A stretch of DNA of 64,000 nucleotides. Origin: Xanthomonas maliensis. Lineage in GTDB: Bacteria; Pseudomonadota; Gammaproteobacteria; Xanthomonadales; Xanthomonadaceae. The position numbers and the translations under genes are program-made. A model generated the notes under the pieces. That model searched no databases and was not told the DNA's origin. It was given only the letters and a program-made list of their open reading frames with translations. Location: contig NZ_NSET01000032.1 of NCBI RefSeq assembly GCF_009192945.1, forward strand, positions 1 through 64,000, in the 5' to 3' direction. This document shows positions 26,082 to 34,554 of the stretch, piece after piece; the first letter of the stretch is position 1; every line of letters begins with the position of its first letter.

Positions 26082-27511
26082 GCGCCGCTATCCGTGTGAG
26101 CGTGGCAGCAGCGACGCTGCTGACGTTGGCCGGCTGCACGCTGGCACCGACCTATGTGCGCCCGGCCGCGCCAGTGCCGAGCGCGCTGGCTGCGGTCGAT
26201 GCTGCGCCGGCCGCGGGTGCCGTCACCGATACGCTGGCGATGCCGGACTGGCAGCAGGTGTTCCTGGATCCGCGGCTGCGCCAGACCATCGCGCTGGCAT
26301 TGCAGAACAATCGCGACCTGCGGGTGGCGATGCTGTCGATCGACAAGGCGCGTGCGCAGTACCGTATCCAGCGTGCCGCGCAATTGCCGATGCTCGATGC
26401 CAACGCCAGCATGAGCCGCGGCCGCAACAGTGCTGCCAGCGACGACGACGGCGTGTCGCGGGTCAGCACCAGCGATAGTTGGCAGGTCGGGCTCAGCAGT
26501 TGGCAGCTGGATCTATTCGGACAGCTGCGCAGCCTCAAGCAGGAAGCGCTGCAGAACTGGCTGTCCAGCGCAGAAAACCAGCGCAGTGTGCGGCTGAGCC
26601 TGGTCGCTCAGGTCGCCGGTGCTTGGCTGACGGTCGCGTCCAATCAGGAACAGCTCACGCTGGCGCAGGAGACGCTGGATAGCCAGACGCAGAGTCTGCA
26701 ATTGGTCGAGCGCCGGCACACCGTGGGCACTGCCTCGGGACTGGATCTGGCGCAGCAGCAGACCAGCGTGGAGACCGCACGCGCCAGCGTGGCCAGCGCG
26801 GCGACACAATTGGCGTTGGCACGCGATGCGCTGCAGCTGTTGGTCGGTGCGCCGGTGGGCAGCGACCTGCTGCCGGCCGCGCAGGCCATCGATCACAGCG
26901 TGGCGTTGGCGCCGCTGCCGACGCCGCTGTCCTCGAGCGTGCTGCTGCAGCGCCCGGACGTGCTGGCCGCCGAGCACAGCCTGCAAGCGGCCAATGCCGA
27001 TATTGGTGCGGCGCGCGCCGCGTTCTTTCCCAGCGTGAGCCTGACCGCGACGACCGGGCGTAGCAGCGATGCCTTGTCCACGTTGTTCTCGGCCGGCAGC
27101 CGGACCTGGTCGTTCGTGCCCAGCATCACTGCGCCTATCTTCCATTCCGGCGCGCTGCGGGCCTCGCTGGATGTGTCCAAGATCGGCAAGGACATCGCCG
27201 TGGCCCAGTACGAGAAAGCGATCCAGTCGGCCTTCGCCGAAGTGGCCGATGCGCTGGCCGTGCGCGACCATCTGGAGGCGCAGCTGCACGCGCAACAGGC
27301 GGTGGTGGACGCCAGCCAGCGCAGCTACACCCTGGCCGAGGCGCGTTACCGCTCCGGCCTGGACGGTCATCTGCCGGTCCTGGATGCGCAGCGCTCGCTC
27401 TATGCCGCGCAACAGGCGCTGATCGCCCTGCGCCTGCAGGACGCCAGCAATCGGGTCACGCTGTATCAGGTGCTGGGCGGCGGTGCCGACGCCCAGGCTG
27501 GCGCGCCGTAA
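26078..27511 (+). CDS. Outer-membrane efflux lipoprotein (NodT/OprM family)
   Basis: A 477-residue TolC-like channel lipoprotein completing the tripartite pump. The signal ends in LAGC with Cys20 as the lipidation site, followed by the family start TLAPTYVRPAAPVP. Two repeats of long helices alternate with beta-barrel strands, for example WQVGLSSWQLDLFGQLRSLK in the first repeat and SVSLTATTGRSS in the second. The translational overlap with the pump (4 bases) makes it part of the same operon. The Ala/Gln-rich coiled regions are typical of the periplasmic tunnel. Confidence 0.93.
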   Translation: MSAAIRVSVAAATLLTLAGCTLAPTYVRPAAPVPSALAAVDAAPAAGAVTDTLAMPDWQQVFLDPRLRQTIALALQNNRDLRVAMLSIDKARAQYRIQRAAQLPMLDANASMSRGRNSAASDDDGVSRVSTSDSWQVGLSSWQLDLFGQLRSLKQEALQNWLSSAENQRSVRLSLVAQVAGAWLTVASNQEQLTLAQETLDSQTQSLQLVERRHTVGTASGLDLAQQQTSVETARASVASAATQLALARDALQLLVGAPVGSDLLPAAQAIDHSVALAPLPTPLSSSVLLQRPDVLAAEHSLQAANADIGAARAAFFPSVSLTATTGRSSDALSTLFSAGSRTWSFVPSITAPIFHSGALRASLDVSKIGKDIAVAQYEKAIQSAFAEVADALAVRDHLEAQLHAQQAVVDASQRSYTLAEARYRSGLDGHLPVLDAQRSLYAAQQALIALRLQDASNRVTLYQVLGGGADAQAGAP

Positions 27512-27554
27512 TGGGCCGATCGTCGCCGCGCCGAGAGATCGGCAGTGGCGACGT

Positions 27555-28631
27555 TTAGGCCGCCGGCGGTGCCGCGAAATCGGGTGTTGGCGGCAGCCAT
27601 TGCAGCTGGCCGTCGGCGGCGCTGCGCTGGGCCAGCTCCAGCAGTTCCATCAGCGCCAGCGCGTCCGCGCCGCTGACCGGCGCCGGCCCGTGCCCGGCCA
27701 ACGCGTCGCGGAAGGCGAGATAGGCCTGTCGGTAGTCGCCGGGCGTCATGTCCGGTTGATGGGTTTGCACGTGCCCCTCGGCGTCGACCCGGGTCAGCGT
27801 TCCCGGCTTCGGGTCCACGCCCCAGCCGGCGGTGCCGGGACGGCGCCCGCCGCGCAACTGGTCCTCCTGGATATCCAGCCCATGCTTGAGATAACTGCCG
27901 CGCGTTCCGTGCACGGCAAAGCGCAGGCGGCTGTCGGCGACCAGCGAGCCGGCATGCAGGATCACGCGCAGCCGCGGGTAGTGCAGGGCGACGTGGAAGT
28001 AGTCGTCGCTGCGCGCTTGGTCGCGTTGCCGTTGCAGGTCGGCGGCGATGGCTTGCGGTCGGCCGAACAGCTGCAACGCCTGGTCCAGCAGATGCGGGCC
28101 CAGGTCGTACCACAGCCCGGCGCCGGGCGCGTCGCTCTCGCGCCAGCGCTCGCGTACCTGCGGCCGGTAGCGGTCGAAATGCGAATGGAATTCCACCACT
28201 TCGCCGAGCTGGCCGTCTTCGATCAGGCGGCGCACGGTCAGGAAGTCGGCATCCCAGCGCCGGTTCTGAAACACACTGATGATCCGGCCAGCGCGTTGGC
28301 CAGCTGCGATCATGGCCTGCGCCTGCGCCAGGTTCAGCGCGAACGGCTTGTCCACCAGCACGTGCTTGCCGGCTGCCAGCGCTTGCTGCGCCAAGGTCGC
28401 GTGGGTGTGGTTGGGCGTGGCGATCACCACGGCGTCCAGCGTCGGATCGGCCAGTGCGGCCTCCAGTGTCGGCCACACCCGTGCCTCGGGAGCATCGGCC
28501 TGCGTCTGCTGTGGTCGGGAGCTCACCACGCCATGCAGGCGCAGGCCGGGGGTATTGGCGATCAGCGGCGCGTGGAAAGTGCGGCCGACATAGCCATAGC
28601 CGACCACGGCCAGATTGAACGGTTTAGGCAT
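27555..28631 (-). CDS. Gfo/Idh/MocA family NAD(P)-dependent oxidoreductase
   Basis: A 358-residue cytoplasmic oxidoreductase. The N-terminal Rossmann fold has NLAVVGYGYVGRTFHAPLI. It is followed by the family motif ATPNHTHATLAQQALAAGKHVLVDKP, in which the EKP-like motif reads DKP (Lys is the catalytic residue). The C-terminal alpha/beta domain contains WYDLGPHLLDQAL with the conserved Asp and His. The pattern resembles the YdgJ/IolW-type subgroup acting on sugars or inositols. The start at 28631 is supported by the family N-terminus; the open frame extends 16 codons upstream without motifs. The gene faces the efflux operon and is monocistronic. The substrate is not known. Confidence 0.88.
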   Translation of the reverse strand: MPKPFNLAVVGYGYVGRTFHAPLIANTPGLRLHGVVSSRPQQTQADAPEARVWPTLEAALADPTLDAVVIATPNHTHATLAQQALAAGKHVLVDKPFALNLAQAQAMIAAGQRAGRIISVFQNRRWDADFLTVRRLIEDGQLGEVVEFHSHFDRYRPQVRERWRESDAPGAGLWYDLGPHLLDQALQLFGRPQAIAADLQRQRDQARSDDYFHVALHYPRLRVILHAGSLVADSRLRFAVHGTRGSYLKHGLDIQEDQLRGGRRPGTAGWGVDPKPGTLTRVDAEGHVQTHQPDMTPGDYRQAYLAFRDALAGHGPAPVSGADALALMELLELAQRSAADGQLQWLPPTPDFAAPPAA

Positions 28632-28781
28632 TGAAAACGGTTCATCGCAATGATGGGGAATCGGGCCATGGTATTGCACCTACCGGTGGCGGGGCGGGTT
28701 CACGACCTCTGCATTCGGCGGTCACATCCACGCGACGGGGCGCGGCGGCAGACTGGACCCACATTCCACGGGAGGTTTGTC

Positions 28782-29156
28782 ATGAAGAAGATGTTGCATG
28801 CACGTCCGCTGCTGGCCCTGTCGCTTGCGTTGGGCGTGACGCTAGGCGCATCGCAGGCCTTTGCCCAGGAGCACAAGGACCACACCGCCGGCGCCATGGA
28901 CCACAGCAAGATGGATTCCAAGAAGCCGGTCACCGATAGCTGGATCACCACCAAGGTCAAGGCCGACCTGCTGGCCACCGACAACGTGTCCGGGACCGAC
29001 ATCAAGGTCGAAACCGTCAATGGCGTGGTCACCCTGAGCGGCATGGTGGCCACCAAGGCCGAGCACGACAAGGCCATCGCCGTTGCCAAGGGCATCGAAG
29101 GCGTCAAGAGTGTCAAGGCGACCAATTTGAAGGTCAGCGCGACCGCCAAGAACTAA
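28782..29156 (+). CDS. BON domain periplasmic protein
   Basis: A 124-residue exported protein with a Sec signal (LLALSLALGVTLGASQAFAQ) and a single BON domain (about 50-120, DSWITTKVKADLLATDNVSG...GVVTLSGMVATKAEHDKAIAVA). BON domains occur in OsmY and related envelope-stress proteins and are thought to bind phospholipid. The linker after the signal is His/Asp/Lys rich (HKDHTAGAMDHSKMDSKK) and could bind metal; this is a guess from composition. A GGGAGG ribosome site lies eight bases before the ATG. A terminator follows, so it is monocistronic. Confidence 0.88.
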   Translation: MKKMLHARPLLALSLALGVTLGASQAFAQEHKDHTAGAMDHSKMDSKKPVTDSWITTKVKADLLATDNVSGTDIKVETVNGVVTLSGMVATKAEHDKAIAVAKGIEGVKSVKATNLKVSATAKN

Positions 29157-29209
29157 GCGTTCTGGTGAATGCCGGGGCCGCCGAGGCGAGGCGGCGGCCC
29201 CGAGCGCAA

Positions 29210-29240
29210 GGCGCACTCCACGGAGTGCGCCTTTTTTGTG
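29210..29240 (+). terminator. Rho-independent terminator after the BON-domain gene
   Basis: An eight-base inverted repeat (GGCGCACT/AGTGCGCC) with a six-base loop is followed immediately by TTTTTTGTG. Confidence 0.92.
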
Positions 29241-29308
29241 TCCAGAAGGGGTGACGATCTGCTGATGCTCGCGCACTTTTCACGGTGCGCAGACGTATGA
29301 TCGGCCCT

Positions 29309-29391
29309 ATTCAGCTATGTCTAGGATCGGCGTATCCTCGGCTGAATGGTTTATTCGACGACAGGTCCAATCGGGGACAATGCGGACCTGT
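29309..29391 (+). promoter_or_regulatory. Two nested inverted repeats in the leader of the histidine kinase gene
   Basis: Outer arms ATTCAGC (29309-29315) and GCTGAAT (29341-29347) enclose inner arms AGGAT (29323-29327) and ATCCT (29334-29338). A second perfect pair, ACAGGTCC (29361-29368) and GGACCTGT (29384-29391), follows. They lie in the 144-base leader before the kinase ATG and may be operator sites or RNA structure. Their function is unknown. Confidence 0.4.
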
Positions 29392-29428
29392 CCAGGCGCA
29401 ACTGCAGCGAGCGGATACCGACCCAGCA

Positions 29429-31240
29429 ATGCAAACACCGATCCGAGAAGACGTATGGGATCGCTGGCGCCTGCCAATCCTGGCGGCCGCTGTCTGCCTG
29501 ATCGTGGTGGTGCCGGCGCTGTTGCTGCAGCAGATCGCCCGCGAGGCCAATCGGGCAGCCGTATGGGTCGCCCATAGCCAGCAGGTGCAGGAAGCCGCCC
29601 AACGGATGGAGGCGTCGATGCGTGGCGCCGAATCGGCGGCCTTGATGCGCTCGCACGGGGTGGAGAGTCCGATCCTGCTCGACCGCATGCGCGAGGGCCG
29701 CAAGCAGGCGACCGATGCGGTACGCGAGTTGGTCGAGCTGACCAAGGACAACCCCGAGCAGCAGCTGCGCCTGGGGCGCATCCAGAGCACCATCGAGCGG
29801 CGGCTGTTGCTGGCCGAACGCATCGCGCAGGCGCGCGGCCCCGAGCAGATCCGTGCGTTGATCGACGAGATGACGGTCAGCAACCCGATCCGCGCGCTGA
29901 TCGACGAATTGCAGAGTACCGAGAGCCGCCTGCTGACGGTCCGCAACGCGCGCGCCGAGCGCGACCGTCGCTATTACGCGGCGCTCAGCTGGGGCACGCT
30001 GGCGGTGCAGGTGTTGCTGCTGGCGACGGTGATCTGGTTGTTGCAGCGGCAGATCCGCCGCCGCCTGGCGGCCGAGCAGGAATACCTGCGTGCGAGCGGG
30101 CGCGCGTCCTCGGTGCTGCAGACCGTGCGCGATCCGATCGTGCTGCTCGATGCCAAGCAGCGCATCGTGTTGCATAACCCTGCCTTTGCCGAGTTGTACG
30201 GCCTGGAGGCGCGCGGCAATGAATTGATGCCGCTGGATGACGTCGGCGATGGCGTGTGGCGCGACACGCTGATGCATCAGCGCCTGGCCGACGTGCTGCT
30301 GCGCGATCGCGAGCTATGGGATTTCGAGCACGAGCAACGCGGTGCCGATGGCGTGTTGCGCACCATGCTGATCAACGCCCGCCGCATGCCGCTACCCGAT
30401 ACCGACGACGAAGAACTGGTGCTGATGACGGTCAGCGACATCAGTCTGCAAAAGGCCACCCAGCAGCGGATCCAGGAACTCAATCGGCAGATGGCCGGCA
30501 AGGTCGAGCAGGTTTCGGAAGTCAACCGCGAACTGGAGGCGTTCAGTTATTCGGTCTCGCACGACCTGCGCGCGCCGTTGCGCCACGTGGCCGGTTTTTC
30601 CGACAAGCTCGCGCGCCACCTGGGCGATGCCGCCGACGAAAAATCGCGCCACTACATGGAAGTCATCAGCAGCTCGGCGCGGCGGATGGCCTCGCTGATC
30701 GACGATTTGCTGGTGTATTCGCGCCTGGGCCGAGGTGCTCTGCGTCTGCAGGCGGTGGACATGCAGTCGCTGGTGGCCGAGACGCGCGCCATCCTCGATG
30801 CCAATCTGAAGAGCGAGAACACCGGCCACCGGGTGGAGTGGCACATCGCGCCACTGCCGGTGCTGGTGGCCGATGAGAACATGATGCGCCAGCTGTGGAT
30901 GAACCTGCTGGGCAACGCCGTCAAGTACAGCGCCAGGCGCGAGATCGCGCGGATCGAGGTCGGCTATCAACTGCTGCCCGACGGCGGCCACCAGTTCAGC
31001 GTGCGCGACAACGGCGCCGGCTTCGACATGGAATACAGCGCCAAGCTGTTCGGGGTGTTCCAGCGGCTGCACAAGGCCAGCGAATATGCCGGCACCGGTA
31101 TCGGCCTGGCCAGCGTGCGCCGCGTGCTGGCGCGCCATGGCGGCACGGTCTGGGCCGAAGGCGTCGTCGACGAAGGCGCCAGCTTCTACTTCATTCTTCC
31201 CCCTGCGCCAGACGCGCCCAACCAAGAGTCCTTCGCATGA
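29429..31240 (+). CDS. Membrane sensor histidine kinase with CHASE3-like, PAS and phytochrome-type kinase domains
   Basis: A 603-residue sensor kinase. TM1 is at 16-36 and TM2 at 184-206. They bracket a helical periplasmic CHASE3-like domain (about 40-180). A PAS domain (about 225-345, VRDPIVLLDAKQRIVLHNPAF) precedes a short coiled linker. The HisKA domain carries the phospho-acceptor His378 in SYSVSHDLRAPLRH. The ATPase domain has N box NLLGNAVKYS, G1 DNGAGFD, F box FGVFQRLH and G2 GTGIGL. It overlaps the next response regulator by 4 bases (ATGA). This arrangement is typical of light/redox-type kinases paired with Rcp1-like regulators. The signal is unknown. Confidence 0.9.
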   Translation: MQTPIREDVWDRWRLPILAAAVCLIVVVPALLLQQIAREANRAAVWVAHSQQVQEAAQRMEASMRGAESAALMRSHGVESPILLDRMREGRKQATDAVRELVELTKDNPEQQLRLGRIQSTIERRLLLAERIAQARGPEQIRALIDEMTVSNPIRALIDELQSTESRLLTVRNARAERDRRYYAALSWGTLAVQVLLLATVIWLLQRQIRRRLAAEQEYLRASGRASSVLQTVRDPIVLLDAKQRIVLHNPAFAELYGLEARGNELMPLDDVGDGVWRDTLMHQRLADVLLRDRELWDFEHEQRGADGVLRTMLINARRMPLPDTDDEELVLMTVSDISLQKATQQRIQELNRQMAGKVEQVSEVNRELEAFSYSVSHDLRAPLRHVAGFSDKLARHLGDAADEKSRHYMEVISSSARRMASLIDDLLVYSRLGRGALRLQAVDMQSLVAETRAILDANLKSENTGHRVEWHIAPLPVLVADENMMRQLWMNLLGNAVKYSARREIARIEVGYQLLPDGGHQFSVRDNGAGFDMEYSAKLFGVFQRLHKASEYAGTGIGLASVRRVLARHGGTVWAEGVVDEGASFYFILPPAPDAPNQESFA

Positions 31241-31677
31241 CCTCCATCCGCACCATTCTTCTGGCAGAAGATAGCCTGGCCGACGCGGAAATGGCCGCCG
31301 ACGCGCTGCGCGAGGCCCGCCTGGCCAATCCCATCGTGCACGTCGAAGACGGCGTGGAGACGATGGACTATCTGCTGCGCCGAGGCGCCTTCGCCGACCG
31401 CGAGGAAGGGCTGCCGGCGGTGCTGCTGCTGGACATCAAGATGCCGCGGCTGGATGGCCTGGAGGTGCTCAAGCAGATCCGCAGCGAGGAGAGCCTCAAG
31501 CGCCTGCCGGTGGTGATTCTGTCGTCCTCGCGCGAAGAGAGCGACCTGGCGCGTTCCTGGGACCTGGGCGTCAACGCCTACGTCGTCAAGCCGGTGGACG
31601 TCGATCAGTTCTTCAATGCGGTCAAGACCCTCGGCACCTTCTGGGCGCTGATCAACCAGGCCCCGGGAGTGGACTGA
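31237..31677 (+). CDS. Single-domain response regulator, Rcp1-like
   Basis: A 146-residue stand-alone REC domain with no output domain. The acidic pair is Glu11-Asp12 (LLAEDSL). The phospho-acceptor is Asp66 in LLLDIKMPRLDG, and the switch Lys is in VVKPVDVDQF (Lys118). The loop ILSSSREESDLARSWDLGVNAYVVK matches the Rcp1/CheY-like class that pairs with bacteriophytochrome-type kinases. Translation is coupled to the kinase (ATGA), and the hybrid kinase starts four bases after the stop. It may act as a phosphorelay shuttle between the two kinases. This is inferred from arrangement. Confidence 0.9.
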   Translation: MTSIRTILLAEDSLADAEMAADALREARLANPIVHVEDGVETMDYLLRRGAFADREEGLPAVLLLDIKMPRLDGLEVLKQIRSEESLKRLPVVILSSSREESDLARSWDLGVNAYVVKPVDVDQFFNAVKTLGTFWALINQAPGVD

Positions 31678-31681
31678 CGCC

Positions 31682-33184
31682 ATGCCGCAAGAGGGGGCAA
31701 AGCTTGAGCAATTGAAGATACTTCTGGTGGAGGATTCACCAGAAGACGCCGAGCTATTGTCGGACCAGTTGCTGGATGCCGGGATCGATGCGCTGTTCGA
31801 GCGGGTCGACAACGAAGCATCGCTACAGGCCGTGCTGGAGCAGTTCCAGCCGGATATCGTGCTGTCGGACCTGAGCATGCCGGGTTTTTCCGGCTACCAG
31901 GCGCTGCGCATGGTGCGTCAGCGCGGCGCCACTCCGTTCATCTTCGTCTCCGGCACCATGGGTGAGGAGACCGCGGTCAAGGCGCTGCAGGACGGCGCCA
32001 ACGACTACATCATCAAGCACACGCCCACTCGCCTGCCGAGTGCGGTGCTGCGCGCGATCCGCGAGGCGCGTGCGGAGATCGAACGCCAGCGTGTGGAGAA
32101 CGAGCTGATGCGCGCGCAGCGGCTGGAAAGCCTGGCGATGCTCGCAGCCGGCCTGAGTCACGATCTGCGCAACATCCTGCAGCCGTTGCTGATCGTGCCC
32201 GATCTGCTGGCCGGTCGCAGCGACGATCCGCAACTGCGCCAGCTCGCCAACGTAGTGGCCGAATGCGGTCGCCGTGGCCATGAAATGGCCGAGTCCATGC
32301 TGTCGTTCGTGCGCGGCTCCAACAAGCCGCGCGAACAGGTCTCCATCGCCAATCTGTTCCAGGCCGTGCAGATGCTGCTCAGGAGCAGCTTGCCCGATGG
32401 CGTGCGCCTGCAGATGGATCTGCTCGCCTCGGACCTGACCATCGAGGCCAATTACACCGAACTGCAGCAGTGCTTGCTCAATCTGGGCTTGAACGCCATC
32501 CAGGCGATGCCCGACGGCGGGACGCTGACGCTGTCGGCCGACCGGCACGACGAGCGTTGCGTGCGCATGAGCGTTGCCGATACCGGCGTGGGCATGGGCG
32601 ACGACACCCGTGCGCGTCTGTTCAGCCCCTTCTTCACCACCAAGGTCGACGGCACCGGGCTGGGCTTGATCTCCTGCAAGCGCATCGTCGAGAGCTACGG
32701 CGGCAGCATCCAGGTCGATAGCCAGCTGGGCGAGGGCACCCGCTTCGACATGATCGTGCCCATGCGTGCGCCGGTCAGTGCCGCCAGCGAGGCCGAACTG
32801 CCGCCGGCACTCGGCCACGGCCAGCGCATCCTGCTGGTGGACGGCGAGGCCACGCGGCTGTCGCTGCTGGGCAATGCGCTCTCCAGCCAGGGCTACCAGC
32901 CGCAGTTGGCGACCGACGGCGCGGCGGCGCTGCAGATCGTGCAGCAACACGCCATGCCGGATCTGGTGATCATCGACAGCGAGATCATCCTGCTGTCGGC
33001 CGTGAGCGTGTTGCTGAGCATGCAGGAGCTCGGCTATCAGGGGCCAGCGATCGTGCTGGAAGATGTCGGCACGCCACTGCGACGTGCGTATTTTCCGCAC
33101 GACATCCCCGTGCATGTGCTGCGCAAACCGCTGGAGATGCGCCGGGTGTTCCGCGCGGTGGCGCACGCGCTCGAGGCGGTCTGA
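31682..33184 (+). CDS. Hybrid REC-histidine kinase-REC signalling protein
   Basis: A 500-residue soluble protein with no membrane segments. The N-terminal receiver has acidic residues in VEDSPED and phospho-acceptor Asp63 (VLSDLSMPGFSG). The kinase core has phospho-acceptor His160 in LAAGLSHDLRNILQPL. Its ATPase domain runs about 255-365 (NLGLNAIQAM, DTGVGMGDDTRARLF, GTGLGLISCKRIVE). The C-terminal receiver (about 378-500) has the likely acceptor in LVIIDSEI, but its N-terminal acidic pair is reduced to VDG. It may therefore bind metal poorly or be a degenerate regulatory receiver. It is the third gene of the co-directional kinase/regulator group. Confidence 0.88.
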   Translation: MPQEGAKLEQLKILLVEDSPEDAELLSDQLLDAGIDALFERVDNEASLQAVLEQFQPDIVLSDLSMPGFSGYQALRMVRQRGATPFIFVSGTMGEETAVKALQDGANDYIIKHTPTRLPSAVLRAIREARAEIERQRVENELMRAQRLESLAMLAAGLSHDLRNILQPLLIVPDLLAGRSDDPQLRQLANVVAECGRRGHEMAESMLSFVRGSNKPREQVSIANLFQAVQMLLRSSLPDGVRLQMDLLASDLTIEANYTELQQCLLNLGLNAIQAMPDGGTLTLSADRHDERCVRMSVADTGVGMGDDTRARLFSPFFTTKVDGTGLGLISCKRIVESYGGSIQVDSQLGEGTRFDMIVPMRAPVSAASEAELPPALGHGQRILLVDGEATRLSLLGNALSSQGYQPQLATDGAAALQIVQQHAMPDLVIIDSEIILLSAVSVLLSMQELGYQGPAIVLEDVGTPLRRAYFPHDIPVHVLRKPLEMRRVFRAVAHALEAV

Positions 33185-33253
33185 GCCGGCGGCAGGTTCT
33201 GTCGCCGCGCCGGCATGGTTGACGCTGACGCCGGTCGCATGCGCGAATATCGC

Positions 33254-33757
33254 ATGACCACCGTGCTCCTCAGCCTGGGCAGCAATGTGCAGCCCACCCA
33301 CTACCTGCGTCTGGCCGTGGAGGCGCTGCGTGCGCGTTTCGGCCCCATCGTGATCTCGCCGGCGTATCGCACCCCTGCGGTGGGCTTCGATGGCCCGGAC
33401 TTCGTCAACAATGCGGTCGCGCTGGACACCGAGCTGGAATTGCAGCCGCTGGACCAGTGGTTGCACGCGCTGGAGGATCGCCACGGACGTGACCGCAGCG
33501 GACCGCGCTACAGCGATCGGACGCTGGACGTGGATGTGGTGTTCTTCGGCGATCGCATCGTCGAAGGTCCTGGGCATCTGCGCATCCCGCGCCCGGAGCT
33601 CAAGCATGCGTTCGTCCTGAAGCCGCTGGCCGACATCGCTCCCGCCTTCGTCGACCCGCTCAGCGGCCGCACGCTGGCGGCCTTGTGGCAGCAACATCCG
33701 CAGTACGGCACGGCGTTCGAGCAGGTCGCGCTGGACCCGGCGGCCGCGCTCAGCTGA
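33254..33757 (+). CDS. folK: 2-amino-4-hydroxy-6-hydroxymethyldihydropteridine pyrophosphokinase (HPPK)
   Basis: A 167-residue HPPK that transfers pyrophosphate from ATP to 6-hydroxymethyl-7,8-dihydropterin in folate synthesis. The N-terminus TTVLLSLGSNVQPTHYLR matches the family. The metal-binding Asp pair is in DRTLDVDVVFF, and RPELKHAFVLKPLADIAP is the family signature. The start at 33254 was chosen over an upstream in-frame ATG because the family starts at the first beta strand. The 3' end overlaps the convergent pteridine reductase-like gene by 8 bases. Confidence 0.92.
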   Translation: MTTVLLSLGSNVQPTHYLRLAVEALRARFGPIVISPAYRTPAVGFDGPDFVNNAVALDTELELQPLDQWLHALEDRHGRDRSGPRYSDRTLDVDVVFFGDRIVEGPGHLRIPRPELKHAFVLKPLADIAPAFVDPLSGRTLAALWQQHPQYGTAFEQVALDPAAALS

Positions 33758-34487
33758 GCAGGCGCCCGCCGTCCACCCGCAAGGTATGGCCGGTGACGAA
33801 GCTGGCGGTGTCCAGCAACCAGCGCACCGCCTCGGCGATTTCTTCCGGCGTCCCCAGCCGCCCCAGTGGCGTGCGTGCGAGCAAGGCCTGCTTGGCCGCG
33901 TCGGCCTTGCCGTCCTCCGGCCACAGGATGGCGCCGGGGGCGATCGCGTTGACGCGCACCGCCGGTGCCAGTTCCAACGCCAGGCTGCGGGTGAGCATCT
34001 CCAACGCGCTCTTGGACGCACCGTACAGCGGATGCTGGCGCATCGGCAGATCGGCGTGCAGATCGGTGAGATTGACGATCGCGCCGCCGCTGGCGCGCAG
34101 ATGCGGCGCGGCCGCCTGCGCAAGGAAGAACGGCGCACGCGCATTGACCGCGAACAGTTCGTCCCACTGTGCCACGGTCGCGTTTTCCAGCGGCGTGGGA
34201 TAGAACGCCGAGGCGTTGTTGACCAGACCATCGAGGCGGCCGAAGGCTCCCACGCAGGCGGCGACCAGGTGGGCCGGTGCATCGGCATCGCGCAGATCGG
34301 CCTGCAATGCCAGCGCGCTGCCGGCGCGACGTGCGCAGAGTGCATCGACCTGCGCTGCCAGCGTCTGACCGGAACGGTGCGCGTGCAGCGCCACGCGATA
34401 ACCGGCCGTGTGCAGGGTGGTGGCGATCTGCGCGCCGATGCGGCGCGCCGCGCCGGTGATCAGCACCACCTTGGAATTGTCTGTCAT
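33750..34487 (-). CDS. Short-chain dehydrogenase, pteridine reductase/FolM-like
   Basis: A 245-residue SDR with the N-terminal TGAARRIG motif. The Arg in the third turn (TGxxxRxG) is characteristic of the PTR1/FolM pteridine-reductase group rather than the generic TGxxxGxG. The NNAS motif (VNNASAFYPTPL) and catalytic YGASK (Tyr/Lys) follow, and the C-terminus is TLRVDGGRLLS. PTR1-type enzymes reduce dihydrofolate, dihydrobiopterin or dihydromonapterin with NADPH. The convergent overlap with folK supports a pterin role, but many SDRs share the fold. The start at 34487 removes a 23-residue extension without motifs. Confidence 0.78.
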   Translation of the reverse strand: MTDNSKVVLITGAARRIGAQIATTLHTAGYRVALHAHRSGQTLAAQVDALCARRAGSALALQADLRDADAPAHLVAACVGAFGRLDGLVNNASAFYPTPLENATVAQWDELFAVNARAPFFLAQAAAPHLRASGGAIVNLTDLHADLPMRQHPLYGASKSALEMLTRSLALELAPAVRVNAIAPGAILWPEDGKADAAKQALLARTPLGRLGTPEEIAEAVRWLLDTASFVTGHTLRVDGGRLLS

Positions 34488-34554
34488 GGCGTCGTGGCTC
34501 GGTGTGGCGGAAGGCTCGGCTATCCTGTGCATTGTCCCTGCAACCGGTATCTGC

